Positions 22,708-30,737 of a stretch of DNA of 30,737 bases are shown here, piece by piece (the first letter of the stretch is position 1; each line of letters opens with the position of its first letter). Source of the stretch: JAIVJM01 sp035761505 (GTDB lineage: Bacteria; Acidobacteriota; Blastocatellia; Pyrinomonadales; Pyrinomonadaceae); the NCBI GenBank assembly GCA_035761505.1, contig DASTQX010000313.1:1-30737 (forward strand), read 5' to 3'. The position numbers and the translations under genes were made by a program. The notes below the pieces were generated by a model. It had not been told where the DNA came from. It searched no databases and saw only the letters and a program-made list of their open reading frames with translations.

Positions 22708-23036
22708 CGTCTTCAAACCCCGCCCGCTGAAAAGATGAAGGATGACTAAATGTTTTAAGGTATCGGTTGTTGATATGCAACTCGCTGGCCGACCCTCGTC
22801 GGCCTCTCCTCGAACGACGCTTCCCCGCAGCGCGTGCCTGCGGGCCGAGAGAACAAACGTGTTGAAGGCCCGCGCAAGGTGTGTTACCTTTTGTCGCCCC
22901 AAGATCAAAAATTGGATTCCGCCACCCAAACAGCTTTTGCCCCGGTCATAATTCCGCCTCGCCGTCAGCATTTCCACCGGACACGGGATTTCAAGGACTT
23001 CCCTGTTGTTTTCAATCAAGAAGGAGACTCCCTAAA
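22708..23036. other. Divergent intergenic region between ttcA and the lamin-tail gene
   Basis: This 329-bp stretch holds no convincing gene. It is less GC-rich than the coding DNA and must contain the promoters of both flanking genes. One weak rightward candidate is TTGAAG (22862-22867), 17 bp, TACCTT (22885-22890). AAGGAG at 23021-23026 is the ribosome site of the rightward gene. I see no hairpin of note. Confidence 0.5.
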
Positions 23037-24830
23037 ATGGGTTCGTTAGGCCGCCTCTTGTGCGCAGCCATTGCCATCCTGACGCTCGGCATCGTCTTTT
23101 CCGACTCTTACAGCGTTTCCGCCCAACTGATTATCAGCGAGTTCCGCGTGCGCGGGCCGAACGGCGCAAACGACGAGTTCATCGAGCTTTATAACAACTC
23201 CGGAGCCGACCACACGGTCGCGGGCGGCGGGACGGGCTACGCGGTCGCGGCCTCGAACGGCGTGGCGCGCTGCGTCGTCCCGAACGGGACGGTGATTCCG
23301 AATCGCGGTCATTACCTCTGCGTCAACTCGGTCGGCTACTCTCTGGCCTCTTACCCCGCCGGGAACGGGACGACCGCCACCGGCGACGCGACTTACACGA
23401 CCGACATCCCCGATAACGCCGGAATCGCCATCTTCAACACCTCGGTCGCGGGCGACTTCACGCTCGCCAACCGGCTCGACGCCGTGGGCTCGACCTCGGA
23501 GGCCAACACGGTCTATAAGGAGGGGACTGGCTACCCGGCTCTGACGCCCTTCTCGATTGACTACAGCTTCTACCGCGACCTCTGCGGCAAGGGCGGCAGC
23601 ATCACCACCTTCGGCCAGTGTCCCATCAACAGCGTTCATAAGGACACCAACAACAACGCGGCGGATTTCGTCTTCGTAGATACCAACGGCACGTCGGCGG
23701 GCGCGGGCCAGCGTCTCGGCGCGCCGGGGCCGGAGAATCTTTCGTCGCCCATCTCGCAGGAAGTGGCCCTCAGCGGCACGCTCCTCGACACGTCCGTCTC
23801 GAAGGACTCCGCGCCCAACCGCCAGCGCGAGGGCGGCGCTTTCTGTGCTCCCCCGAACCCGGTCGTCCTGCCGTGCGACCCGGCGAACGACTCGACCTTC
23901 GGGACGCTCTCCTTCCGTCGCCGGATTACGAACAACACGGGCGCGCCCGTCACGCGCCTCCGCTTCCGCGTTCTTGACATCACGACCTTTCCGGCCCCCA
24001 GCGGCATCGCCGACATGCGCCCCCGGACTTCGACGGCAACCGTCATCGCGCTCATCAACGACCCGGCGACGTGCGCCGCCAACGGAGTTCCGGCCACCGC
24101 GCCGTGCTCGGTGACGGTCGAGGGGACGACGCTTGAGCAGCCGCCGGGGCAGCCCAGCGGCGGCGGCTTCAACTCGACGATGTCGGCGGGGACGGTGACG
24201 CTCGCGACGCCGCTCGAAAACGGGGAGAGCATCAGCGTCCAGCTCCTCTACGGCCTTCAGCAGATGGGCAGCTTCAAAATCTACGTCAACTTCGAGGCGC
24301 TGACAGACACCGCCGTGGAGGAAGCCACCATCGGGCCGTCCGACAGCAGCACGAACAGGAAGAAGAAGTACGCGCCCGTGTCCGCCGAAGGGGCCGCGGG
24401 CTCCGCGAGCCCGACGGTCTCCGGCCCGTTCGGGGCCGCGCCCCCGGCGGCTGACCGCCGCATCATCCCGCACGTCTGGGTTGTTGACCCGCGAACCCGC
24501 ATCGCCGTCCCGGCCTTGAAGGAGGAGAGCGACGAGGCCGAAGAGGGTAAGAAGTCGGAGAAGAAAGCCGAGCCCGCCCCTTCGGCTTCGGAGGCTCCCG
24601 CGCCGGCGACGCACGGCCCGGCTGCCGCCGAAGAGCCGTCCGCGACGAAAGCGGCTCCCGCCGCCCCGACCGTCGCGCCCGTGATTAACAAGACTCCGGC
24701 TGCCCCTTCGCCGTCGGCGGCGACGAGCCCCGCCGCGCGGAAGGAGGCTTCCGTCACCCCGAAGGCCAAGCAACTCAAGAAGAGCCGACGGGCCGTCGTG
24801 CGGAAGCGCGCGGCGCTCAAGCGGCGCTGA
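23037..24830 (+). CDS. Secreted lamin-tail-domain (LTD) protein with basic C-terminal tail
   Basis: The 597-residue product starts at ATG 23037, 10 nt after AAGGAG. Residues 1-29 are a signal peptide (ending SVSA). Directly after it, LIISEFRVRGPNGANDEFIELYNNSG (from 31) is a typical start of a lamin-tail domain, an immunoglobulin-like fold common in surface and secreted bacterial proteins; it runs to about residue 150. The middle (about 250-450) is Thr/Gly/Pro-rich beta-type sequence without a family I can name. From about 490 to the end the chain is Ala/Pro/Ser/Lys low complexity ending SRRAVVRKRAALKRR. No sorting motif such as PEP-CTERM or LPXTG is visible. The basic tail is unusual for an exported protein. 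Confidence 0.85.
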   Translation: MGSLGRLLCAAIAILTLGIVFSDSYSVSAQLIISEFRVRGPNGANDEFIELYNNSGADHTVAGGGTGYAVAASNGVARCVVPNGTVIPNRGHYLCVNSVGYSLASYPAGNGTTATGDATYTTDIPDNAGIAIFNTSVAGDFTLANRLDAVGSTSEANTVYKEGTGYPALTPFSIDYSFYRDLCGKGGSITTFGQCPINSVHKDTNNNAADFVFVDTNGTSAGAGQRLGAPGPENLSSPISQEVALSGTLLDTSVSKDSAPNRQREGGAFCAPPNPVVLPCDPANDSTFGTLSFRRRITNNTGAPVTRLRFRVLDITTFPAPSGIADMRPRTSTATVIALINDPATCAANGVPATAPCSVTVEGTTLEQPPGQPSGGGFNSTMSAGTVTLATPLENGESISVQLLYGLQQMGSFKIYVNFEALTDTAVEEATIGPSDSSTNRKKKYAPVSAEGAAGSASPTVSGPFGAAPPAADRRIIPHVWVVDPRTRIAVPALKEESDEAEEGKKSEKKAEPAPSASEAPAPATHGPAAAEEPSATKAAPAAPTVAPVINKTPAAPSPSAATSPAARKEASVTPKAKQLKKSRRAVVRKRAALKRR

Positions 24831-24850
24831 TTACTTCCACCGCCTCGAAA

Positions 24851-24898
24851 CGCGAAGACGCCGCGCGAGCCCTCGAAAGCTCGCGCGGCGTCTTCGCG
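24851..24898. terminator. Bidirectional hairpin between convergent genes
   Basis: Bases 24851-24870 pair perfectly with 24879-24898 (20 bp, GC-rich) around the loop CCTCGAAA. No long T-tract follows on either side. Its position 20 bp past one stop codon and 39 bp before the opposing one suggests a shared terminator. Confidence 0.7.
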
Positions 24899-24936
24899 TC
24901 TGTCCGCCCGGCGGCGGGCGTTTCAGTCTCGCCCGC

Positions 24937-25629
24937 TCAGGCGTTTTCTCCCGAAAGGTTTCGACGTAAGAACTCGACGGTGCGCCGCCACGCGTCCGAG
25001 GCGGCCTCCGGGTTGAAGACTTCGGGGCGCGCGTCGTTGAAGAAGGCGTGATCGGTGCCGGGGTAGATGTGCATCTCGGCGGACTTGCCGAGCGCCTTGA
25101 GTCTCGACTCCAACTCGCGCACCGCCGCAGGCGGCACGGACTGGTCGCGCTCGGCGTAGAGGCCGAGGACGGGCGCGCTCAAGTTCTCCAAGTCCGGCTC
25201 GACCTTCGGGTGGATGCCGTAGAAGACGACGCACGCGCCGACCTCCTCGTTCTTCGACGCCGCGTAGAGCGACAGGACGCCGCCCATGCAGAAGCCGACC
25301 GTGCCGACCTTCGCGCCTTCGACCGCCTCGCGGCCCAGAAGATATTTGACCGCGCCGCGCAAGTCCTGCTCGGCCCGCGCGATGTCGAGGGCCATCATCA
25401 TCTTGCCCGCCTCGTCGGGCGAGGTCGTGGACTTCCCGTGATAGAGGTCGGGCGCGAGCGCCACGAAGCCCTCGCCCGCGAAGCGGTCGGCCACGTCCTT
25501 AATGTGCGGGACGAGCCCCCACCACTCCTGCAAGACGATGACGCCGGGGCCGCTCCCGCCTTCGGGCGTCGAAAGATACCCCCGCGCCACGCCGCCGTTA
25601 CTCTCGAACTCGACCATCTCGCCGGCCAT
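24937..25629 (-). CDS. Dienelactone hydrolase family protein
   Basis: A 230-residue alpha/beta hydrolase. The nucleophile is Cys114 in GFCMGG (112-117), with Asp162 (AERDQSVP) and His194 (GTDHAF) completing the Cys-Asp-His triad of dienelactone hydrolases; Glu35 (LQEWWGL) is the conserved Glu that interacts with the cysteine in family members. Length is normal. True dienelactone hydrolases open 4-carboxymethylenebut-2-en-4-olide in chloroaromatic catabolism, but most genomic homologues have unknown ester or lactone substrates, and no other aromatic-catabolism gene is near. No signal peptide is present. A GGGAGGG ribosome site precedes the start on the minus strand. Confidence 0.92.
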   Translation of the reverse strand: MAGEMVEFESNGGVARGYLSTPEGGSGPGVIVLQEWWGLVPHIKDVADRFAGEGFVALAPDLYHGKSTTSPDEAGKMMMALDIARAEQDLRGAVKYLLGREAVEGAKVGTVGFCMGGVLSLYAASKNEEVGACVVFYGIHPKVEPDLENLSAPVLGLYAERDQSVPPAAVRELESRLKALGKSAEMHIYPGTDHAFFNDARPEVFNPEAASDAWRRTVEFLRRNLSGENA

Positions 25630-25835
25630 CCTTTTACTTACCCTCCCGCATCTTTAGTTCTCTTCGCGCCCGGCGCTTAAGGCCGGGAACGGAAAATTTC
25701 GGAACCTTTACGCGCCGCCGCGTGAAGCACCTTTGACGACGTGGCGCGTCGAGGTTTCCGCAGGTCGCAGCCGTTTTAAGGCGCTGGCGGCGGAGAAGTC
25801 AAGCCGAACCGGCGACGTGTCGCGCGCCGCGCCGC
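25630..25835. other. Intergenic region with no recognised gene
   Basis: This is the left part of the 378-bp gap between the divergent dienelactone-hydrolase and M1-peptidase genes. It must hold the promoter of the minus-strand gene, but I see no clear -35/-10 pair. No ORF here has a supporting motif or ribosome site. The right part holds the promoter listed separately. Confidence 0.5.
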
Positions 25836-25864
25836 TTGACACGCGCCGGGGCCGCCAGAATAAT
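25836..25864 (+). promoter_or_regulatory. Sigma-70-type promoter of the M1-peptidase gene
   Basis: A perfect TTGACA (25836-25841) is 17 bp from AATAAT (25859-25864, 5/6). Transcription would start near 25871, giving a leader of about 137 nt before ATG 26008. Confidence 0.65.
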
Positions 25865-26007
25865 GTCGGCGACGTTTTGGAAGTAGTCCCCGCCGCGTCA
25901 CGGTCGGGAGTCCCCGCAACCGCTTTCACCCACAACAACCGCCAGCGAAGCTCGCCCGCAAAAATTAAAGTGAGCCTCCTTGCGCCTTACGAGGTTAAGA
26001 AGAAGTA

Positions 26008-28797
26008 ATGAAATCCCCTACAAGCGTCCTGCTCTCCTTCCTGTGCGCCGCACTCCTCCTCGTCGCCCTGCCCTTCGGCGCGGGCGCGTCTTCCGCCGTC
26101 GCGGGCGGCGAGTTGAGCGGAACCGTGACCGACCCGAAAGGCGCGGTCGTCGTCGGCGCTTCGGTCGCCGTGCTCGACGCCGCGACCGGCCAGCAGCGCG
26201 CCGAGGTGAAGACGGACGCGCGCGGCAAGTTCAAAGTCGAGGGACTCCCGGCGGGCTCTTACGTCGTCGTCGTCACGGCCCCGAACTTCTCCGAGTCGCG
26301 GCGCGAGGGCGTCGCGGTCGAGGAAGGCAAAGCGGCGACGCTCGACTTCCGCCTCGAAGTCGGGCAACTCGAAGGCGGGACGGTGGACGTGAAGGCCACG
26401 GGCCTCAAGCCGAACGCCGACCCCCTCTACCAGACGATGCGCGGGCATGAGTTCGCGGGCGGCCCCGTCTTCGCCGTCAACGGCCTCCAACTCAAACGCG
26501 ACGCCGCCGTCTTCGCCCTGAGCGGCGAGGTCTATTTCATGCCGCCCGTCGAGGGCCGCCACGTCGGCGCGGTCTTCATCGGCACGGGTGAGTTGAAGCT
26601 CACGCCGCCGACCGAGGCCGAGCGGCGCGGCATCGCCATCTTCACCGGCCAGCCCACGCTCGCCGAGACCTTCTCGCATCTCGTCATGCGCTTCACCGAC
26701 AAGACCTTCGACGAGATCAAGTCGTCGCCGCAGGCGCAAGCCGCTTCGGGCGCGCAGGCCGCGCGCGCGCGCGAGCTGTATGAGGAGGCGATGGCGCGCA
26801 CGCGCAAGCGCGCTCCGACCGTCGGCTCTTCGATGACGCTCTACAACTACGACATGCGGACGCTCGTCGACCTCTACGCGCCGCAGCGGCCCGGCTTCTT
26901 CTTAGCCTTCGTCAACGGCAGCCGCTTCAACAAACTCCTCTTCCGCCTCGACCCGCTCGGCGTCGGCGACCTCGCCCCCGAAGAGGTCGCGCTCGCCAGC
27001 TACGGCGAGTCCGACTGGGGCATCTGGACTTCGTTCCACCGCGAGGAGGAGTACGCCAAAGGCACCGCTTCGAGCGACCAGGACAACCGCCTCTACGACA
27101 TTGCGCACCACGAGATTGACGGCGCGATTAAGGGGACGCAGATTGCCGCCTCCGACACCATCACCCTGCGCGCCCTCCAGCCGCACGTCCGCGTCATCCC
27201 CTTCGACCTCTTCCGCACCCTGCGCGTCAGCCGCGTGCGCGACGAGGCGGGCCAAGACCTCAACTTTATTCAGGAGTCGAAGGACAACGACGCCGACTTC
27301 GCCATCGTCTTCCCCGAAGCGCTGCCCGTCGGCAAGCCGCAAAAGATTACGGTCGAGTATCAGGGCGGCGACGCGGTGGCCGACAGTGGCGGCGGCAACT
27401 ACATCCTCATTCCGCGCTCGACTTGGTATCCGAACAACCCGCAGACCACCTTCGGCGACCGCGCCACCTTCTCTTTGACCTTCCGCTACCCGAAGGGCCA
27501 CATGCTCGTCGGCGTCGGAGCCCCGACCGAGGCCGAAACGCGCGAGGGCGACATCACCGTTACGAAGTGGTCGAGCGGGCAGACGGAGCTAGCCGTCGCG
27601 GGCTTCAACTACGGTCGCTTCAAGCGGAAGGCTTTGAAGGACGCCGACTCCGGTTACGAGATCGAGTTCTACGCCAACACCGAAGTGCCCGACTCGCTCA
27701 AGCGCGTCCAGATGGCGATTGAGCAGGCCGAGGCGGCGGGCCAGCAGACGATGACGACGCTCGGCTCGATCACGACGACGAAGATGGCGGACTCGGCCAT
27801 CGCCGACGCGCAGAACGCGACGCGCCTCTACAACGCCTACTTCGGCAAGCTCCCCTACACGCGCCTCGCGATGACGCAGCAGCCCGCCGCCAACTTCGGT
27901 CAGGCGTGGCCGACGCTCGTCTATATGCCCTTCACCGCCTTCCTCGACACGACGCAGCGCACGCAGCTCTTCGGCGTGCAGGGCGGCACGGACAACTTCT
28001 GGAAGTACGTCGGGCCGCACGAGGTCGCGCACCAGTGGTGGGGCCACATCATCGGCTGGAAGTCTTACCGCGACCAGTGGATGAGCGAGGGCTTCGCCGA
28101 GTTCTCGACCTCGCTCTACGCCTTCTACATCCGCAAGGACATCAACAAGTTTATTGACTTCTGGGAGGAGCAACGCCAGCAGATCGTCACCGCCAAGCCT
28201 TCGACGCGCGGCAACAAGCCCTACACGGTCGGCGCGGTCACGCAGGGCTGGCGGCTGAGCAACGGCAAGACCGGCGCGACCTACCAGAACCTCGTCTATC
28301 CGAAGGGCGCTTACATCCTCCACATGCTCCGCATGATGATGTGGGACAACAAGGCGGGCGACGAACAGTTCCGCAAGATGATGCAGGACTTCGTCCAGAC
28401 CCACTACAACAAGGACGTTTCGACCGAGGACTTCAAGCGCGCGGTCGAAAAACACATGACGCCGACGATGAACATCGGCGGCAACGGGAAGATGGACTGG
28501 TTCTTCGACCAGTGGGTGTACGGCACGCAGATGCCGAGCTACCGCTTCGAGTACCAGCTCAACGGCGACACCCTCTCCGGGCGCATCACACAGTCGGGCG
28601 TCTCGGACGACTTCCTCATGCTCGTCCCCGTCTATGTTGACCTCGGCAACGGCTGGGCACAGCTTGGGCGTGCGCCGATGAAGGGCAACTCCACGGTCGA
28701 GCTTGGCAACATCAAGCTGCCGTCGAACATCAAGAAGGCTTCGCTCGCCGCCCTCAAGGACGTGCTCGCCGCCGAGGTCGTGAACGTCAAGAAGTAG
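26008..28797 (+). CDS. Secreted M1-family-like zinc metallopeptidase with N-terminal carboxypeptidase-regulatory-like domain
   Basis: The 929-residue product has a signal peptide (1 to about 29) and then a carboxypeptidase-regulatory-like (transthyretin-type) domain at about 34-115 (GELSGTVTDPKGAVVVGASV...). A long middle section leads to the gluzincin site: His671-Glu672-x-x-His675 (HEVAHQWWGH) with Glu694 (MSEGFAEF) 19 residues later, the exact M1 spacing. YPKGAYILHML downstream supplies the region of the catalytic Tyr. The exopeptidase motif GxMEN expected before HExxH is not visible; the equivalent stretch seems to be QQPAANFGQAWPTLVY. The enzyme may therefore not be a classical aminopeptidase. 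A strong promoter at 25836 and a terminator-like repeat at 28807 mark it as a single-gene unit. Confidence 0.9.
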   Translation: MKSPTSVLLSFLCAALLLVALPFGAGASSAVAGGELSGTVTDPKGAVVVGASVAVLDAATGQQRAEVKTDARGKFKVEGLPAGSYVVVVTAPNFSESRREGVAVEEGKAATLDFRLEVGQLEGGTVDVKATGLKPNADPLYQTMRGHEFAGGPVFAVNGLQLKRDAAVFALSGEVYFMPPVEGRHVGAVFIGTGELKLTPPTEAERRGIAIFTGQPTLAETFSHLVMRFTDKTFDEIKSSPQAQAASGAQAARARELYEEAMARTRKRAPTVGSSMTLYNYDMRTLVDLYAPQRPGFFLAFVNGSRFNKLLFRLDPLGVGDLAPEEVALASYGESDWGIWTSFHREEEYAKGTASSDQDNRLYDIAHHEIDGAIKGTQIAASDTITLRALQPHVRVIPFDLFRTLRVSRVRDEAGQDLNFIQESKDNDADFAIVFPEALPVGKPQKITVEYQGGDAVADSGGGNYILIPRSTWYPNNPQTTFGDRATFSLTFRYPKGHMLVGVGAPTEAETREGDITVTKWSSGQTELAVAGFNYGRFKRKALKDADSGYEIEFYANTEVPDSLKRVQMAIEQAEAAGQQTMTTLGSITTTKMADSAIADAQNATRLYNAYFGKLPYTRLAMTQQPAANFGQAWPTLVYMPFTAFLDTTQRTQLFGVQGGTDNFWKYVGPHEVAHQWWGHIIGWKSYRDQWMSEGFAEFSTSLYAFYIRKDINKFIDFWEEQRQQIVTAKPSTRGNKPYTVGAVTQGWRLSNGKTGATYQNLVYPKGAYILHMLRMMMWDNKAGDEQFRKMMQDFVQTHYNKDVSTEDFKRAVEKHMTPTMNIGGNGKMDWFFDQWVYGTQMPSYRFEYQLNGDTLSGRITQSGVSDDFLMLVPVYVDLGNGWAQLGRAPMKGNSTVELGNIKLPSNIKKASLAALKDVLAAEVVNVKK

Positions 28798-28806
28798 GAG
28801 AAAAAG

Positions 28807-28893
28807 GCCGGTCAAGTGGTGAATGGTGAATGGTGAATCGAGAAGACCTGTTCTTCTCATTCACCATTCACCATTTACCATTGACCGGCTTTT
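28807..28893 (+). terminator. Long hairpin with GGTGAAT heptamer arms and T-tract
   Basis: GCCGGTCA (28807 on) pairs with TGACCGGC (ending 28889). In between, three GGTGAAT-type heptamers pair with ATTCACC copies. The stem is about 37 bp with one mismatch, two bulges and a short loop, followed by TTTT (28890-28893); AAAA before the stem could extend it. It begins 10 bp after the peptidase stop codon, so it can work as an intrinsic terminator while also being a member of the heptamer-arm repeat class. Confidence 0.8.
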
Positions 28894-29090
28894 AGCTTAT
28901 CATCGAGCCCGCTCTCGAAGAGCTTGGAGTTTTGGCTCGACCGGACGGTCTTAAAGTAACGACCTACCCCGATTCGACTCTCATCCTTAAGCCAAGTGCG
29001 CGCGGCCCCTCTCCGGGAGGCCGCCCGCGTTTCGGCCCCGACCCATGCGCGCGGGCCGCCCAAACAGAAGTCTTTCAGGGAGAATGCGAA

Positions 29091-29858
29091 ATGTTTAGAC
29101 CGGGAAGAAATCCGAAGGATCAGACACACGCCGACGACACGGCTGACCACACGCCGCAGACCCCTGCGACCGGCACCAACAGCTACTCGTCGGGCGCGGC
29201 CTCGGCGGGCGGCTCGCAGACGCCGACCGAAGCCTACCAACAGTCCGTCCACACGCCGACCGCCGGGCGCGCGGTGACGGAGAGCGAGTCGCTGGCGCGC
29301 GACATCAAGGAGGGGACGCTCACCGGCTTCGTCGGCAACGGCACGTCGCTGACGGGCGAGGCGAGCTTCAAGGGGATGCTCCGCGTGGACGGCCACCTTT
29401 CGGGCCGCATCTCTTCGCAGGACGGCACGCTCATCGTCTCGACGAACGGGCAGGTGGACGCCAACGTCGAGGTCGCCATCGCGCAGATTTACGGCACCGT
29501 CAACGGCGACGTGACCGCCACCAAGCGCATCGAGATGGGCCGCGTCGCCAAAGTCACCGGCAACATCGAAGCCCCCGCGCTCGTCATCGAGAACGGCGCG
29601 ATCTTCGAGGGCAGTTGCCGCATGGTTCAGTCGAAGGCCACGAGCGAGAAGCAGCAGAAGGGCGAGACGGCTTCTGCCTCCTCCGCCACGGCTTCCTCGT
29701 CCCCGTCTGGCTCTTCGTCTTCCCCTGACTCGACCCCTTCGACCTCTTCCTCGTCGAAATCCTCCTCGTCCTACGGCAGCGGCTCTTCCTCCTCCTCCTC
29801 GTCGCTCAGCGCCTCCGGCTCCTCCGACGTGAAGGAAGCCACCGACGCCTCGAACTGA
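29091..29858 (+). CDS. Bactofilin-family cytoskeletal protein with Ser-rich tail
   Basis: The 255-residue product starts at ATG 29091 after AGGGAGA. An N-terminal disordered stretch (1 to about 72, Thr/Ser/Gly/Pro) is followed by a bactofilin core (about 77-180): TLTGFVGNGTSLTGEASFKGMLRVDGHLSGRI-like repeats of Gly-x-hydrophobic that build a right-handed beta-helix, continuing as GTVNGDVTATKRIEMGRVAKVTGNIEAPAL. Bactofilins polymerise into filaments under the membrane and guide local cell-wall growth or polar organisation. The tail (about 191-255) is nearly all Ser with some Thr, Pro and Lys. The core is normal; the Ser-rich tail is longer than in many bactofilins and could be a phosphorylation or linker region. 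Confidence 0.92.
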   Translation: MFRPGRNPKDQTHADDTADHTPQTPATGTNSYSSGAASAGGSQTPTEAYQQSVHTPTAGRAVTESESLARDIKEGTLTGFVGNGTSLTGEASFKGMLRVDGHLSGRISSQDGTLIVSTNGQVDANVEVAIAQIYGTVNGDVTATKRIEMGRVAKVTGNIEAPALVIENGAIFEGSCRMVQSKATSEKQQKGETASASSATASSSPSGSSSSPDSTPSTSSSSKSSSSYGSGSSSSSSSLSASGSSDVKEATDASN

Positions 29859-29883
29859 AGCCGCGCGAAGCGGCGTGAGAAGT

Positions 29884-29931
29884 CGAAGCCTCGCGCGCGT
29901 CTCGTTCGGACGCGCGCGAGGCTTCGTTTTT
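29884..29931 (+). terminator. Rho-independent terminator of the bactofilin gene
   Basis: Bases 29884-29901 pair perfectly with 29909-29926 (18 bp) around a 7-nt loop, followed by TTTTT (29927-29931). It lies 26 bp after the stop codon. Confidence 0.92.
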
Positions 29932-30111
29932 GTCTTCAACTCCGCCGCGCCTCAATCCTCCGGCGGCGAGAGGCGCAACGCGTCGCGCGGCATGAGGTTT
30001 GTCACTCGACCTGTGCGCCCGCGTTTTCGCGCGCGTCCGGGGATTTCGTGTGGGCTTTCGCCCAAGAGGTGGGTGAAAACTCGCGGCGCGGCACGCGCGA
30101 CGGGGGCTGCC
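29932..30111. other. Intergenic region with no recognised gene
   Basis: This part of the 418-bp gap between the bactofilin and korA genes holds no supported gene. A 62-codon minus-strand frame starting with TTG is present but has no ribosome site or known motif. The right side of the gap contains the korA promoter listed separately. Confidence 0.5.
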
Positions 30112-30141
30112 TTGAGTTTGCGCGCGGCGGCTGTGTACAAT
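30112..30141 (+). promoter_or_regulatory. Promoter of korA
   Basis: TTGAGT (30112-30117) and TACAAT (30136-30141, 5/6) are 18 bp apart, and the bases just before the -10 (CTGTG) contain an extended-type TG. Transcription would start near 30148, giving a leader of about 129 nt. Confidence 0.6.
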
Positions 30142-30276
30142 GATGCGCGAGAGCCTCAGAAACCGGCGCATACTTTTTGAAGCGTCAGCCACGAAGCGTC
30201 AACGCCGCCCGGCTCCGCCCCCGACTTGTCAGCAGCCGTGAACCATCCCACGCACAAAGGATCGAGTTAAACGAAC

Positions 30277-30737
30277 ATGAGCGCCATCATTGACACGCCG
30301 CCCGTCGAGCACCGCGAGAAAGAGTTCCAAGAAGTCGAGACCGTGACCATCCGCTTCGCCGGAGACTCCGGCGACGGCATGCAGCTCACCGGCACGCAGT
30401 TCACGAACACCTCCGCCGTGCTCGGCAACGACATCTCGACGCTGCCCGACTTCCCCGCCGAGATTCGCGCGCCCGCCGGAAGTCTGCCCGGCGTCTCCGG
30501 CTTCCAGCTCAACTTCTCTTCGCGCGACATCCGCACGCCCGGCGACCAGCCGAACGTTTTGGTGGCGATGAACCCGGCGGCGCTCAAGGTCAACCTCTCC
30601 GACCTCGAAGACGGCGGCACGCTCCTCATCAACACCGACGAGTTCAACAAGGAGAACTTGAAGAAGGCGGACTACGCATCGAACCCGCTCGAAGACGACT
30701 CGCTGAAAGGTTACCGCGTCCACAAGCTCCCCATCAC
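30277..30737 (+). CDS. korA: 2-oxoacid:ferredoxin oxidoreductase subunit alpha, N-terminal part (3' truncated)
   Basis: The frame starts at ATG 30277, after AAAGGA (30256-30261), and runs off the right edge after 153 codons. TIRFAGDSGDGMQLTGTQFTNTSAVLGNDISTLPDFPAEIRAPAG-type sequence is the gamma-like domain found at the N-terminus of fused KorA alpha subunits. LPGVSGFQLNFSSRDIRTPGDQPNVLVAMNPAAL continues that domain. KorA with KorB forms 2-oxoglutarate:ferredoxin oxidoreductase, which makes succinyl-CoA with reduced ferredoxin. Other 2-oxoacid substrates cannot be excluded. The pyrophosphate-binding alpha domain and korB are expected to the right of the window. Confidence 0.93.
   Translation, partial: MSAIIDTPPVEHREKEFQEVETVTIRFAGDSGDGMQLTGTQFTNTSAVLGNDISTLPDFPAEIRAPAGSLPGVSGFQLNFSSRDIRTPGDQPNVLVAMNPAALKVNLSDLEDGGTLLINTDEFNKENLKKADYASNPLEDDSLKGYRVHKLPI

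Noticed and set aside
25630..26007. Small ORFs in the gap before the M1-peptidase gene (for example 25733-26008)
   Set aside because: No ribosome site or motif, and the frame runs over the predicted promoter.
29952..30140. 62-codon minus-strand ORF downstream of the bactofilin terminator
   Set aside because: It starts with TTG, lacks a ribosome site, has no known motif and overlaps the korA promoter region.

Overview
The window is GC-rich bacterial chromosome with about 17 genes and one tRNA. Several traits suggest an Acidobacteriota genome, possibly Blastocatellia: a Ser/Thr kinase fused to a PD40 propeller, a CarboxypepD_reg-like domain on an M1 peptidase, a bactofilin with a Ser-rich tail, ARPP-1 and lamin-tail secreted proteins, and KorA-type 2-oxoacid oxidoreductase. 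The taxonomic call is inference; there is no rRNA or marker tree here.

Layout. 1-121 is the end of an unidentified gene. 160-642 is a minisatellite of 23 exact-period 21-bp units, each a near-palindrome centred on CGCG, lying just before a strong promoter (677-706) and a PD40 lipoprotein gene (791-2080). Next come a DinB-family gene, a tRNA with anticodon CAU (2840-2913) with its own promoter, and a Gfo/Idh/MocA oxidoreductase. 4220-12231 is a run of amide-bond hydrolases: M19 dipeptidase, amidase, hydantoinase/oxoprolinase A, secreted M20 peptidase and hydantoinase/oxoprolinase B. Then follow a convergent metallo-beta-lactamase-fold enzyme, the kinase-propeller, a small two-helix membrane protein, glutamine-dependent NAD synthetase (nadE), an ARPP-1 secreted protein, a ttcA/lysine-tail protein operon on the minus strand, a divergent lamin-tail protein, a dienelactone hydrolase, a secreted M1-type metallopeptidase, a bactofilin, and the 5' end of korA running off the right edge.

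The most distinctive content is repetitive DNA. Besides the 21-bp palindromic array there are six long inverted repeats. Five have arms built from 7-8 bp tandem motifs: 4084-4193, 6832-6933, 10864-11004, 20567-20661 and 28807-28893. One is a 245-bp nested palindrome (12242-12486). Four of the six sit in gaps next to stop codons and one forms a terminator-like structure. The sixth, at 10864-11004, lies inside the hydantoinase B gene and adds about 47 in-frame residues, a situation comparable in principle to the Rickettsia palindromic elements found in coding genes.

Functionally, the dipeptidase/amidase/HyuA/M20/HyuB block looks like a scavenging module for peptides and cyclic amides such as 5-oxoproline or hydantoins; the substrate cannot be told from sequence. 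The other genes are a mix of housekeeping (NadE, TtcA, KorA, tRNA) and envelope or secreted proteins.
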